Positions 34,405 to 42,783 are shown, counted from the stretch's first letter. The stretch is 64,000 nucleotides of DNA from JAJXXT01 sp963764465 (GCA_963764465.1 CAVXSO010000002.1:496001-560000); one strand, 5' to 3'. The notes: generated by a model from the sequence alone, not told the origin. Made by a program: numbers and translations.

Positions 34405-35082
34405 ATGGGCCAGAAGGTCAATCCGGTCGGGCTCAGGCTCGGCATCAACCGCACCTGGGACAGCCGCTGGTTCGCGGGATCCGACTACGCGAAGTTGCTG
34501 CATGACGACCTGAAGCTGCGCAAGCATCTGCGCGCGCGCCTCGCCGGCGCGGGCGTCAGCCGCGTGGTGATCGAGCGCCCGGCGAAGAAGCCGCGGGTGA
34601 CGATCTATGCCGCGCGTCCGGGCGTGGTGATTGGCAAGAAGGGCCAGGACATCGAGGTATTGCGCAAGGAGCTGCAGAAGCAGGCCGGCGCCGAAGTGGC
34701 ACTCAACATCGTCGAGATCCGCAAGCCCGAGATCGACGCGACGCTGGTGGCGGAGAACATCGCCCAGCAGCTCGAGCGGCGCGTGGCTTTCCGCCGCGCG
34801 ATGAAGCGCGCGGTGCAGTCAGCGATGCGGCTCGGTGCGCAGGGTATCCGCATCACGTGCTCCGGCCGCCTCGGTGGTGCGGAGATCGCGCGCGTCGAGT
34901 GGTACCGCGAGGGGCGGGTGCCGCTGCACACGCTGCGCGCGGACGTCGATTACGGTGTCGCAACGGCGAAGACGACGTACGGCACTTGCGGCGTGAAAGT
35001 TTGGGTCTTCAAGGGCGAGATCCTCGCCCATGACCCGATGGCGGTCGACAGGCGCGCCGCCGAGCAGGCGCCGCAGCGCTAA
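34405..35082 (+). CDS. rpsC: 30S ribosomal protein S3
   Basis: S3, 225 residues, lines the mRNA entry channel. GQKVNPVGLRLGINRTWDSRW opens it, the KH domain carries RPGVVIGKKGQDIE, and the C-terminal domain has RITCSGRLGGAEIARVEWYR, GRVPLHTLRADVDYG and GVKVWVFKGEIL. One base separates it from rplV. Confidence 0.98.
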   Translation: MGQKVNPVGLRLGINRTWDSRWFAGSDYAKLLHDDLKLRKHLRARLAGAGVSRVVIERPAKKPRVTIYAARPGVVIGKKGQDIEVLRKELQKQAGAEVALNIVEIRKPEIDATLVAENIAQQLERRVAFRRAMKRAVQSAMRLGAQGIRITCSGRLGGAEIARVEWYREGRVPLHTLRADVDYGVATAKTTYGTCGVKVWVFKGEILAHDPMAVDRRAAEQAPQR

Positions 35083-35093
35083 GGGGTCTGGTC

Positions 35094-35510
35094 ATGCTGC
35101 AACCGAAACGCACCAAGTACCGCAAGGCGCACAAGGGCCGCATCCACGGCAACGCCAAGGGCGGCACGACGCTTAACTTCGGCACGTTCGGCCTCAAGGC
35201 CATCGAGCCGGAGCGCGTCACCGCGCGTCAGATCGAGGCGGCGCGCCGCGCCATCACCCGCGCGATGAAGCGCACGGGCCGCGTGTGGATCCGCATCTTC
35301 CCGGATGTGCCGGTCTCGAGGAAGCCGGCCGAGGTCCGCATGGGCTCCGGCAAGGGCTCACCCGAGTTCTGGGTCGCCCGGGTGAAGCCGGGGCGGATCA
35401 TGTTCGAGGTGGACGGCGTGGGCCTGGAGCTGGCGCGCGAGGCGCTTTCGCTCGGTGCCGCGAAGCTGCCGATTGCCACGAAGTTCGTGGCGCGCATCGG
35501 GGACGGTTAG
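35094..35510 (+). CDS. rplP: 50S ribosomal protein L16
   Basis: L16, 138 residues, organises the A-site tRNA region. MLQPKRTKYRKAHKGRIHG, the KRTGRVWIRIFPDVPVSRKP stretch and MGSGKGSPEFWVARVKPG are complete, including the conserved Arg in the GRVWIRIFP segment that is modified in some bacteria. Placed between rpsC and rpmC as usual. Confidence 0.97.
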   Translation: MLQPKRTKYRKAHKGRIHGNAKGGTTLNFGTFGLKAIEPERVTARQIEAARRAITRAMKRTGRVWIRIFPDVPVSRKPAEVRMGSGKGSPEFWVARVKPGRIMFEVDGVGLELAREALSLGAAKLPIATKFVARIGDG

Positions 35511-35512
35511 AC

Positions 35513-35725
35513 ATGGCCAAGGAAACCAAGCCCGCGGAGCTGCGGACGAAGACGATCGACGAGCTCGAGACGATGCTGCTCGAGCTGCGGCGCGAGCAGT
35601 TCAACCTGCGTTTCCAGCGCGCCGCCGGACAGAACGAAGGCGTGGGCCGTGTGCGCGTGGTGCGCCGCGACATCGCGCGGGTGAAGACCGTCATGGCCCA
35701 GCGCAAGCGCGCCCAAGCGGCCTGA
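35513..35725 (+). CDS. rpmC: 50S ribosomal protein L29
   Basis: L29, 70 residues, a two-helix protein at the tunnel exit. It carries ELRTKTIDELETMLLELRREQFNLRFQ and ends RVRVVRRDIARVKTVMAQRK. The start ATG lies two bases after the rplP stop, and rpsQ follows 14 bases later. The size and order are as expected. Confidence 0.95.
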   Translation: MAKETKPAELRTKTIDELETMLLELRREQFNLRFQRAAGQNEGVGRVRVVRRDIARVKTVMAQRKRAQAA

Positions 35726-35739
35726 GAGGACAACGAACG

Positions 35740-36003
35740 ATGCCCAAGCGCGTGCTCACCGGGCGGGTGACCAGCGACAAGATGGACAAGACCGTGACGG
35801 TGCTTGTCGATCGTCGCGTCATGCATCCGCTGTACAAGAAGTTCATCCGCCGCTCGAAGAAGTACGCGGCGCACGACGAGGCGAATGTCTGCCAGGTCGG
35901 CGACCTCGTGCGCATCGAGGAGTGCCGCCCGATCAGCAAGCGCAAGACCTGGACGGTGGTCGAGCGCAACGGCCAGGCGCTCGCCGCCGCGGCGCAGGCA
36001 TAG
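35740..36003 (+). CDS. rpsQ: 30S ribosomal protein S17
   Basis: S17, 87 residues, a primary 16S rRNA-binding protein with OB fold. MPKRVLTGRVTSDKMDKTVTV, HPLYKKFIRRSKKYAAHDE and the VGDLVRIEECRPISKRKTW segment are canonical. The ATG at 35740 follows GAGAGGACAACG; the longer upstream frame overlaps rplP and rpmC and is not real. Confidence 0.97.
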   Translation: MPKRVLTGRVTSDKMDKTVTVLVDRRVMHPLYKKFIRRSKKYAAHDEANVCQVGDLVRIEECRPISKRKTWTVVERNGQALAAAAQA

Positions 36004-36013
36004 GAGACGGGCG

Positions 36014-36382
36014 ATGATCTCGGTCGAATCCAATCTCGATGTCGCCGACAACTCGGGTGCCCGGCGCGTGCAGTGCATCAAGGTGCTCGGTGGCTCCAAG
36101 CGAAAGACCGCCTCGGTCGGCGATGTGATTGTGGTGTCCGTGAAGGATGCAATCCCCCGCGGCAAGGTGAAGAAGGGCGATGTCCACCAGGCGGTGATCG
36201 TGCGCACGGCCTTCCCGGTGCGCCGCGCCGATGGCAGCGCGATCCGCTTCGATCGCAATGCTGCGGTGCTGATCAACAAGCAGGCGGAGCCGATCGGCAC
36301 CCGCATCTTCGGCCCTGTGGTGCGCGAGCTGCGGGCGCGGAAGTTTATGAAGATCATCTCGCTGGCACCGGAGGTGTTGTGA
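36014..36382 (+). CDS. rplN: 50S ribosomal protein L14
   Basis: L14, 122 residues, at the subunit interface and target of the silencing factor RsfS. MISVESNLDVADNSGARRVQ, GDVIVVSVKDAIPRGKVKKGD and the end RARKFMKIISLAPEVL match the family. The ATG has GGAGACGGGC upstream. Its stop overlaps the rplX start by one base (TGATG). Confidence 0.97.
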   Translation: MISVESNLDVADNSGARRVQCIKVLGGSKRKTASVGDVIVVSVKDAIPRGKVKKGDVHQAVIVRTAFPVRRADGSAIRFDRNAAVLINKQAEPIGTRIFGPVVRELRARKFMKIISLAPEVL

Positions 36383-36702
36383 TGGCCGCGCGCATTCGCA
36401 AAGGCGACACGGTCCTGGTCATCAGCGGCGTCGAGCGCGGCAAGCGGGGCGAGGTGTTGCGCGTGATGCCGGCCGAGCAGCGTGCCGTGGTGCAGGGCGT
36501 GCGCGTGATGAAGCGCCACACCAAGCCGCGCGGCATGGGCCAGCCCGGTGGAATTGTTTCGGTGGAGGGTGCGATTCACCTCTCCAACCTGGCGCTGGTG
36601 GATCCCAAGAGCGGCAAGCCGACCAAGGTCGGCTTCCGCGTGCTCGATGACGGGCGGAAGGTGCGCGTGGCGCGCGCCACCGGCCAGGTCATCGAGGGCT
36701 GA
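36382..36702 (+). CDS. rplX: 50S ribosomal protein L24
   Basis: L24, 106 residues, an assembly-initiating protein with a KOW motif (RIRKGDTVLVISGVERGKRGE). The middle RHTKPRGMGQPGGIVSVEG and the final DDGRKVRVARATGQVI are as in other alphaproteobacteria. It starts within the rplN stop, so translation is coupled, and rplE follows after 11 bases. Confidence 0.96.
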   Translation: MAARIRKGDTVLVISGVERGKRGEVLRVMPAEQRAVVQGVRVMKRHTKPRGMGQPGGIVSVEGAIHLSNLALVDPKSGKPTKVGFRVLDDGRKVRVARATGQVIEG

Positions 36703-36713
36703 GGAGAGAGCCG

Positions 36714-37343
36714 ATGGCTGAGAAGAAAACCAAGGCGCCAAAGGCCACTGCGGCCGAGGCTCCCACGAAGGCGGCGGCGCCGGCTGCGGGCGAGCGCGTG
36801 GTGCCGCGCATGCAGAAGCGCTACGTGGAGATGGTGCGCCCGGCGCTGCAGAAGGAGTTCGGCTACAAGAACCCGATGCAGGTGCCGCGCCTGGAGAAGA
36901 TCGTCATCAACATGGGCGTAGGCGAGGCGACGGGCGACCAGAAGAAGCTCGATGCCGCCGTGGCGGAGCTCACCGCGATCGCCGGCCAGAAGCCGGTGAA
37001 GACGGTGGCGAAGAAGGCAATCGCCGGGTTCAAGATCCGCAAGGGCCTGCCGATCGGCTGCAAGGTCACGCTGCGCCAGGCGCGGATGTATGAGTTCCTC
37101 GATAGGTTGGTGACCATCGCGCTGCCGCGCGTGCGCGACTTCCGCGGCCTCGCGGCCAACAAGGGCTTCGACGGGCGCGGCAATTTCGCGATGGGCCTCA
37201 AGGAGCAGATCGTGTTCCCGGAGATCGTCTACGACAAGGTCGACGCGATCCGCGGCATGGACATCATCTTCGTTACCACGGCGAAGACGGATACCGAGGC
37301 GAAGGCGCTGCTGCGGCAGTTCGACCTGCCGTTCGCTGGCTGA
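36714..37343 (+). CDS. rplE: 50S ribosomal protein L5 with N-terminal extension
   Basis: L5, 209 residues, binds 5S rRNA. The family core starts near residue 33 (MQKRYVEMVRPALQKEFGYKN) and includes EKIVINMGVGEA, KKAIAGFKIRKGLPIGCKVTL, RDFRGLAANKGFDGRGNFAMG and IVFPEIVYDKVD. L5 is usually near 180 residues, so the first 30, rich in Ala, Lys and Pro, are an extension. The upstream ATG has GGAGAGAGCCG, a good site, so I keep it; an internal start at the Met of MQKRY is the alternative. Confidence 0.95.
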   Translation: MAEKKTKAPKATAAEAPTKAAAPAAGERVVPRMQKRYVEMVRPALQKEFGYKNPMQVPRLEKIVINMGVGEATGDQKKLDAAVAELTAIAGQKPVKTVAKKAIAGFKIRKGLPIGCKVTLRQARMYEFLDRLVTIALPRVRDFRGLAANKGFDGRGNFAMGLKEQIVFPEIVYDKVDAIRGMDIIFVTTAKTDTEAKALLRQFDLPFAG

Positions 37344-37442
37344 CGAAGGACGTGACGGCTGGAGCGGAAACGCTTCGGAAGTGTAACGAAGTTTGGAAAA
37401 CCGCCGGCAGATGCCGGGAAGGTTCCGGAGGGTAGAGACGGT

Positions 37443-37748
37443 ATGGCTAAGACCTCTGCAGTGAATCGCAACGCGAAGCGCGAGCGCATGGCCAAGCGCG
37501 ATGACGCCAAGCGCCGAGTGCTGAAAGCGATCGTGATGGACCGCTCGAAGGCCGTCGAGGAGCGATTCGAGGCTTCGCTCAAGCTCGCGGAGCTGCCGCG
37601 CAACGGTGCGAAGGTGCGCGTGCGCCTGCGCTGCGCGCTCACCGGCCGCTCGCGCGGCAACTACCGCAAGTTCAGGCTCTGCCGCATCGCGCTCAGGGAT
37701 CTCGCCAACAATGGCCAGATCCCCGGCATGGTGAAGGCGAGCTGGTAG
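37443..37748 (+). CDS. rpsN: 30S ribosomal protein S14 (zinc-free type)
   Basis: S14, 101 residues, the long form without the CxxC zinc ribbon, in the 30S head. MAKTSAVNRNAKRERMAKR opens it and RCALTGRSRGNYRKFRLCRIALRDLAN closes it. It sits 99 bases after rplE, the widest gap within the spc block; that gap has no gene, and a start site GGAGGGTAGAG precedes the ATG. Confidence 0.97.
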   Translation: MAKTSAVNRNAKRERMAKRDDAKRRVLKAIVMDRSKAVEERFEASLKLAELPRNGAKVRVRLRCALTGRSRGNYRKFRLCRIALRDLANNGQIPGMVKASW

Positions 37749-37758
37749 GGAACGCGCC

Positions 37759-38157
37759 ATGTCCATGACCGATCCCCTGGGTGACATGCTCACCCGTATC
37801 CGCAATGCGCAGCGCGAGCGTCATGCCTCCTGCCTGGCGCCGGCGTCCAAGCTGCGTGCTAACGTGCTCGACGCGCTGAAGCGCGAGGGCTTCATCCGCG
37901 GCTTCTCGGCCGAGGAGGTGCGCCCTGGCATCGCGCGCTTGCGCATCGAGCTGAAGTACAACGAGGGCGAGCCGGCGATCAAAGAGATCACGCGGGTCTC
38001 GCGCCCTGGTCGTCGGGTCTATTCCGGCATCCGCGAGCTGCCGCGTGTCTATGGCGGCCTCGGGGTTTCCATCCTCTCCACGCCGCGCGGCGTGATGAGC
38101 GATGCCGAGGCGCGCGCCGCCAATGTCGGCGGCGAAGTGCTGTGCCGGGTGTTCTGA
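37759..38157 (+). CDS. rpsH: 30S ribosomal protein S8
   Basis: S8, 132 residues, a central 16S-binding protein and the known repressor of the spc operon in E. coli. MSMTDPLGDMLTRIRNAQ, VSRPGRRVYSGIRELPRVYGGLGV and STPRGVMSDAEARAANVGGEVLC are canonical. Ten bases after rpsN; the S8 target site known upstream of rplE in E. coli was not recognised here. Confidence 0.97.
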   Translation: MSMTDPLGDMLTRIRNAQRERHASCLAPASKLRANVLDALKREGFIRGFSAEEVRPGIARLRIELKYNEGEPAIKEITRVSRPGRRVYSGIRELPRVYGGLGVSILSTPRGVMSDAEARAANVGGEVLCRVF

Positions 38158-38167
38158 GGAGCGGACG

Positions 38168-38701
38168 ATGAGTCGCGTTGGCAAATATCCGGTCGCGATC
38201 CCCGCTGGCGTCCAGGTGGCGCTGGCCGGGCGCACGCTCGCCGTGAAGGGCAAGCTCGGCGAGCTCAAGCTCGAGCTCACTGATCTCGTGGACGCCAAGG
38301 TCGAGGACGGCAAGTTCTCCGTCGCGCCCCGCACCGGCACCACGCAGGCACGCATGATGTGGGGCACCACGCGGGCGTTGGTCGCCAGCATGGTGCGCGG
38401 CGTCAGCGAGGGCTATTCGAAGTCGATGGAGATCACCGGCACCGGCTACCGCGCTGCGGTGCAGGGCCAGAACCTGGTGATGAACCTCGGCTTCTCGCAC
38501 GACGTGGTCTATGCCATTCCCAAGGGCATCAAGATCACCTGCGAGCGCCCGACGGCGATCAAGGTCGAGGGCATGGACAAGCGCCTCGTCGGCCAGGTCT
38601 GCGCAGAGCTGCGCACCTGGCGCCCACCCGAGCCCTACAAGGGCAAGGGCATGAAGTTCGACGGTGAGCAGATCCGGCGGAAGGAAGGCAAAAAGAAGTG
38701 A
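38168..38701 (+). CDS. rplF: 50S ribosomal protein L6
   Basis: L6, 177 residues, near the sarcin-ricin loop. MSRVGKYPVAIPAGVQVAL starts it and the signature end PEPYKGKGMKFDGEQIRRKEGKKK is present. The ATG at 38168 has AGGAGCGGACG before it. The stop overlaps the GTG start of rplR (GTGA). Confidence 0.97.
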   Translation: MSRVGKYPVAIPAGVQVALAGRTLAVKGKLGELKLELTDLVDAKVEDGKFSVAPRTGTTQARMMWGTTRALVASMVRGVSEGYSKSMEITGTGYRAAVQGQNLVMNLGFSHDVVYAIPKGIKITCERPTAIKVEGMDKRLVGQVCAELRTWRPPEPYKGKGMKFDGEQIRRKEGKKK

Positions 38702-39060
38702 GCACGGGCAACGACATGCAGGCGCGCCGCCGCGCCCGCCTGCGCTTCTCGCTGCGGCGCAAGGCCTCCGGCCGGCCGCGGCTTTCGGTCTTCCGTTCCG
38801 GCAAGCACATCTACGCGCAGGTCATCGACGACACCGCGGGCCGGACGCTGGCCGCCGCGTCGTCGCTCGACCGCGCGCTGCGTGAGAGCCTGCGCACCGG
38901 CGCGGATGCGGATGCGGCCGCCGCCGTCGGCAAGCTGGTTGCCGAGCGTGCGCTCGCGGCCGGCGTCTCCGCCGTGGTCTTCGACCGCGGCTCCTATCTC
39001 TATCATGGCCGCGTCAAGGCGCTGGCCGAGGCTGCCCGCGAGGGCGGTCTTTCGTTCTGA
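38698..39060 (+). CDS. rplR: 50S ribosomal protein L18
   Basis: L18, 120 residues, binds 5S rRNA together with L5. RRRARLRFSLRRKASGRPRLSVFRSGKHIYAQV and the C-terminal VVFDRGSYLYHGRVKALAEAAREGGL are typical. The start is a GTG at 38698 overlapping the rplF stop by four bases, so the gene is translationally coupled; an ATG six codons later is the alternative. Confidence 0.95.
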   Translation: MSTGNDMQARRRARLRFSLRRKASGRPRLSVFRSGKHIYAQVIDDTAGRTLAAASSLDRALRESLRTGADADAAAAVGKLVAERALAAGVSAVVFDRGSYLYHGRVKALAEAAREGGLSF

Positions 39061-39071
39061 GGACATAGGCA

Positions 39072-39677
39072 ATGGCACGGGAACCGCGCGAGGGCGGACG
39101 GGGCGGTCGGGATCGCGACCGCGGCGGCGATCGCGACCGGCAGGGCGACGATCTGATCGACAAGCTCGTCACCATCAACCGCGTCGCGAAGGTGGTGAAG
39201 GGCGGGCGTCGCTTCGCCTTTGCCGCCCTCGTCGTCGTGGGCGACCAGAAGGGCCGCGTCGGCTACGGCGCCGGCAAGGCGCGCGAGGTGCCGGAGGCGA
39301 TCCGCAAGGCGACGGAGCGGGCCAAGCGCGGCCTGATCCACGTGCCGATGAAGGAAGGCCGCACCCTGCATCACGACGTGACAGGCCAATACGGCGCTGG
39401 CAGCGTGGTGCTGCGCAGCGCACCGGCCGGTACCGGCATCATTGCCGGCGGCCCGATGCGCGCCGTGTTCGAGTCGCTCGGCATCGGCGACGTGGTGGCC
39501 AAGAGCCTCGGCAGCCGCAACCCGCACAACATGGTCAAGGCGACCTTCGCGGCGCTGCGTCGCAGCGCCAGCCCGCGCAATGTTGCCGCGCGGCGCGGCA
39601 AGAAGGTGTCCGATATCCTAGGCCGCCGCGAGGGCCATGGGCACGAGACGCACGCGCAGGAGGGCGCCGATGCCTGA
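39072..39677 (+). CDS. rpsE: 30S ribosomal protein S5
   Basis: S5, 201 residues, important for accuracy and mRNA unwinding. The N-terminus is a Gly/Arg/Asp-rich extension (about 1-30), then LIDKLVTINRVAKVVKGGRRFAFAALVVVGD and GRVGYGAGKAREVPEAIRKA. The GPMRAVFESLGIGDVVAKSLGS end is present. The spectinomycin loop (VKGGRRF) is wild type in form. It overlaps rpmD by eight bases. Confidence 0.97.
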   Translation: MAREPREGGRGGRDRDRGGDRDRQGDDLIDKLVTINRVAKVVKGGRRFAFAALVVVGDQKGRVGYGAGKAREVPEAIRKATERAKRGLIHVPMKEGRTLHHDVTGQYGAGSVVLRSAPAGTGIIAGGPMRAVFESLGIGDVVAKSLGSRNPHNMVKATFAALRRSASPRNVAARRGKKVSDILGRREGHGHETHAQEGADA

Positions 39678-39861
39678 GACGACACAGGTCAGAGTGACGC
39701 AGATCGCGTCCGCGGCCGGCCGCAAGCCCGGCCAGAAGGAAACGCTGCTCGGCCTCGGCCTCAAGGGCATCGGGCGCACGCGCGTGCTCGTCGATACGCC
39801 CTCGACCCAGGGCATGATCCGCAAGGTGGCGCACTTGGTGCGCGTGGAGAAGCTCGCCTGA
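39670..39861 (+). CDS. rpmD: 50S ribosomal protein L30
   Basis: L30, 63 residues. The TQVRVTQIASAAGRKPGQKETLLGLGLKG stretch and MIRKVAHLVRVEKL end match bacterial L30. The ATG at 39670 lies inside the last codons of rpsE, behind GGAGGGCGCC; the open frame begins earlier but is rpsE overlap. Standard position between rpsE and rplO. Confidence 0.95.
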   Translation: MPETTQVRVTQIASAAGRKPGQKETLLGLGLKGIGRTRVLVDTPSTQGMIRKVAHLVRVEKLA

Positions 39862-39892
39862 CCGCGCAGGCGGTGGGCGTGGGAGAGATGCG

Positions 39893-40390
39893 ATGAAGCT
39901 CAACGAATTGCGCGACAACGCGGGCGCGCGCCTCAAATCGAAGCGGCTCGGCCGCGGCATCGGCTCGGGCAAGGGCAAGACCTCGGGCAAGGGCGTGAAG
40001 GGCCAGAAGGCGCGGGAGGGGGTGTCCCTCAACGGCTTCGAGGGCGGCCAGCTGCCGATCTACCGCCGCCTGCCGAAGCGCGGTTTCGTCAACCCGTCGC
40101 GGCGCGAGTTCGCACCGATCAACCTCGGCACGCTCGCCAAGGCGATCGAGGCCGGCCGCATCGACGCGGCTCAGCCGATCACCGAGGCGGCGCTGGCCGC
40201 CGCGGGCCTGGTCCGCAGTGGCAAGTCGGGTGGCAGCAAGGTCGCCGGCGTGCGCTTGCTCGCCACCGGCGAGATCGGCCGCGCTGTGACGATCGAAGTG
40301 TCCGGCGCCTCGGCGGCCGCGGTCGCCGCGGTGGAGGCCGCGGGCGGCAAGGTCGTGCTGCCCGCGCCGGCCGCTTCGGCCGCTTCGTAA
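39893..40390 (+). CDS. rplO: 50S ribosomal protein L15
   Basis: L15, 165 residues, a late assembly protein. MKLNELRDNAGARLKSKRLGRGIGSGKGKTSGKG and QKAREGVSLNGFEGGQLPIYRRLPKRGF are canonical, as is the C-terminal VRLLATGEIGRAVTIEVSGAS. It ends with an Ala-rich tail. It is followed by a 165-base gap before secY. Confidence 0.97.
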   Translation: MKLNELRDNAGARLKSKRLGRGIGSGKGKTSGKGVKGQKAREGVSLNGFEGGQLPIYRRLPKRGFVNPSRREFAPINLGTLAKAIEAGRIDAAQPITEAALAAAGLVRSGKSGGSKVAGVRLLATGEIGRAVTIEVSGASAAAVAAVEAAGGKVVLPAPAASAAS

Positions 40391-40512
40391 GATCCCGTTC
40401 CCCATGCGGGGGTGCTGGCGGCGCTGCCCGGGTGACCGGCGGCGCCGTCTGCCGTTCCGGGGCCGGCATTCCACCCGCCGCCGCCCGCCCGCGCCCGCCT
40501 CGGTTTGCATCC

Positions 40513-40536
40513 TGCCGATCCTGGTCTAGATCGGCA
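40513..40536 (+). promoter_or_regulatory. Hairpin before secY
   Basis: TGCCGATC (40513-40520) pairs with GATCGGCA (40529-40536), eight base pairs, 19 bases before the secY ATG. The surrounding 165-base gap holds no gene. It may tune secY translation or stability; inference only. Confidence 0.4.
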
Positions 40537-40555
40537 CGACGTCCGGAGAACTCAT

Positions 40556-41905
40556 ATGGCCTCGGCCGCCGAACAAATCGCCTCGAACATGAGCCTGGCC
40601 TCCTTCGGCAAGGCAACCGAGCTCAAGCAGCGCATCTGGTTCACCCTCGGCGCACTGCTGGTCTACAGGCTCGGCACCTACATCCCCGTCCCCGGCGTCA
40701 ACGCCGCGGTGATGGGCGAGATGCTGACCCAGCACGGCGGCGGCATCCTCGGCATGTTCGACATGTTCTCGGGCGGCGCGCTCGGGCGCATGACGGTCTT
40801 CGCGCTCAACATCATGCCCTACATCAGCGCCAGCATTATCGTGCAGCTGATGACGGCCGCCATCCCCTCGCTCGAGGCACTGAAGAAGGAGGGCGAGTCG
40901 GGCCGCATCAAGATGAACCAGTACACGCGCTACCTCACCGTGTTCATCGCGATGTTCCAGTCCTACGGAATCGCGGTCGGGCTTGAGGGGATGCGCGGCA
41001 CGTTCGGCCCTGCGGTCGCCGATCCCGGCATGTTCTTCCGCATCTCGACGGTGATCACGCTGGTCGGCGGCACGATGTTCCTGATGTGGGTCGGCGAGCA
41101 GATCACCGCGCGCGGCGTGGGCAACGGCACCAGCCTCATCATCATGTCCGGCATCGTCGCCAACGTGCCGCACGCGCTCGCCTCGCTGCTTGAACTCGGC
41201 CGCACCGGCGCACTCTCGCCGGTCTTCATCGTCGCCTTCCTGGTGATCGCGGTCGCGGTGATCGCCTTCATCGTGTTCATGGAGCGGGCGCAGCGGAAGA
41301 TCATCGTGCAATACCCGAAGCGGCAGGTCGGCAACCGCATGTTCGGCGGCAACTCCACGCACATGCCGCTCAAGATCAACACCTCGGGCGTGATCCCGCC
41401 GATCTTCGCGAGCTCGATCCTGCTGATCCCCGCCACGATTGCCGGCTTCTCGCAGCAATCCGGCTCCACGCCGGGCTGGATCGCGGAGATCGGCCAGGCC
41501 ATGGCGCACGGCCAGCCGCTCTACATGATCACCTACGCGGCGATGATCATCTTCTTCAGCTATTTCTATACCGCCGTCGTCTTCAACCCGCAGGAGACCG
41601 CGGACAATCTCAAGAAGTACGGCGGCTTCATCCCCGGCATCCGCCCCGGCTCGGCCACCGCCGAATATTTCGACTACGTGCTGACGCGGCTGACCACGGT
41701 GGGCGCACTGTACCTCGTCATCGTCTGCCTGCTGCCGGAGATCCTGATCAGCAACTACGGCGTGCCGTTCTACTTCGGTGGCACCAGCCTGATGATCATC
41801 GTCTCGGTCACCATGGACACGGTGACGCAGATCCAGTCGCACCTGCTCGCCCACCAGTACGAGGGGCTGATCCGCAAGGCACGCGTGAAAGGGAGAGGCC
41901 ATTGA
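40556..41905 (+). CDS. secY: Protein translocase subunit SecY
   Basis: SecY, 449 residues, the ten-helix channel of the Sec translocon in the inner membrane. Recognisable parts are RLGTYIPVPGVN before helix 2 (plug region), ALNIMPYISASIIVQLM, the C4/C5 loops with RAQRKIIVQYPKRQVGN and MPLKINTSGVIPPIFASS, and YYTAVVFNPQETADNLKK-like KYGGFIPGIRPG. The ATG at 40556 follows CCGGAGAAC. The stop overlaps the adk TTG start. The normal spc-operon place. Confidence 0.98.
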   Translation: MASAAEQIASNMSLASFGKATELKQRIWFTLGALLVYRLGTYIPVPGVNAAVMGEMLTQHGGGILGMFDMFSGGALGRMTVFALNIMPYISASIIVQLMTAAIPSLEALKKEGESGRIKMNQYTRYLTVFIAMFQSYGIAVGLEGMRGTFGPAVADPGMFFRISTVITLVGGTMFLMWVGEQITARGVGNGTSLIIMSGIVANVPHALASLLELGRTGALSPVFIVAFLVIAVAVIAFIVFMERAQRKIIVQYPKRQVGNRMFGGNSTHMPLKINTSGVIPPIFASSILLIPATIAGFSQQSGSTPGWIAEIGQAMAHGQPLYMITYAAMIIFFSYFYTAVVFNPQETADNLKKYGGFIPGIRPGSATAEYFDYVLTRLTTVGALYLVIVCLLPEILISNYGVPFYFGGTSLMIIVSVTMDTVTQIQSHLLAHQYEGLIRKARVKGRGH

Positions 41906-42561
41906 GGCTCGTTCTTCTCGGCCCGCCGGGCGCGGGGAAGGGCACGCAGGCCAAGCGGCTCGAGGATCGTTACGGGATCGTCCAGATCGCCACCGGCGAC
42001 ATGCTGCGCGCCGAGGTCGCGGCCGGCACGCCGATCGGGCTCAAGGCCAAGGCGGTGATGGAGGCGGGCCAACTCGTCTCCGACGACATCCTGATTGCCA
42101 TGCTCGAGGGGCGGATCGCCCGGCCGGATTGCGCCAGGGGTTTCATCCTCGACGGCTTTCCCCGCACCGTGAAACAGGCGCAGGCGCTGGACGCGATGCT
42201 GGCCCAGCACCGCCTGACGCTTGATGCCGTCGTCGAGCTCGAGGTGGACGACGCGGCGCTGGTCGAGCGCATCGCCGGACGCTTCACCTGCAAGACCTGC
42301 GGCGAGGGCTACCACGACAGCTTCAAGCCGCCGTTGGTGGACGGCACCTGCGACCGCTGCGGCGGGCACGAGTTCGTCCGGCGGGAGGACGACAAGCGCG
42401 AGACGGTGGCCGCCCGCCTGGTCGCCTATCACACCCAGACCGCGCCCATCCTGCCCTATTACGCGGCGACCGGCCGGCTGAAGTCGGTGGACGGGATGGC
42501 GGAGATCGACCAGGTCACGGTCGCCCTGGTCGCGATCCTGGACCAGCTTCCCGCGGCGTGA
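41902..42561 (+). CDS. adk: Adenylate kinase, zinc-type LID
   Basis: Adenylate kinase, 219 residues, interconverts ATP+AMP and 2 ADP in the cytosol. The P loop GPPGAGKGTQ, ATGDMLRAEVA, GFILDGFPRT and the LID domain are present. The LID carries four cysteines (CKTC and CDRC), so it should bind a structural zinc, unlike E. coli Adk. The start is a TTG at 41902 overlapping the secY TGA, with GGGAGAGG upstream. Coupled translation likely explains the weak start. Confidence 0.96.
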   Translation: MRLVLLGPPGAGKGTQAKRLEDRYGIVQIATGDMLRAEVAAGTPIGLKAKAVMEAGQLVSDDILIAMLEGRIARPDCARGFILDGFPRTVKQAQALDAMLAQHRLTLDAVVELEVDDAALVERIAGRFTCKTCGEGYHDSFKPPLVDGTCDRCGGHEFVRREDDKRETVAARLVAYHTQTAPILPYYAATGRLKSVDGMAEIDQVTVALVAILDQLPAA

Positions 42562-42636
42562 GGTGGTGGTGATGGCGGCCCTGCGTCCAGCGTATGGCTC
42601 CGGGGGCGTTGCTCACGATAATTTGATCGGCTCGCG

Positions 42637-42664
42637 TTGACTCACGGCGCCCCCCGGCTATAAC
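42637..42664 (+). promoter_or_regulatory. Strong promoter for the rpsM-rpsK-rpoA-rplQ operon
   Basis: TTGACT (42637-42642) and TATAAC (42659-42664) with a 16-base spacer: the best consensus promoter in the window. It separates the alpha block from the spc block. The gap 42562-42783 has no gene. Confidence 0.85.
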
Positions 42665-42673
42665 CGCGCGCTG

Positions 42674-42695
42674 CGGCACCCGGGCGCGGGTGCCG
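42674..42695 (+). promoter_or_regulatory. 5'-end hairpin of the rpsM message
   Basis: CGGCACCCG (42674-42682) and CGGGTGCCG (42687-42695) form nine pairs with a GGCG loop, starting where the transcript should begin, a few bases after the TATAAC box. A stable 5' hairpin can protect the message; in E. coli S4 controls this operon. Role inferred. Confidence 0.55.
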
Positions 42696-42783
42696 TCAAT
42701 CGTTTATGGTCGCCGGGCGGCCCCCGTGAGCGCGCAGCAGGCGCGGACACGGAACAGGCCCCCGGCCAGCAGGAGTCCACTTC

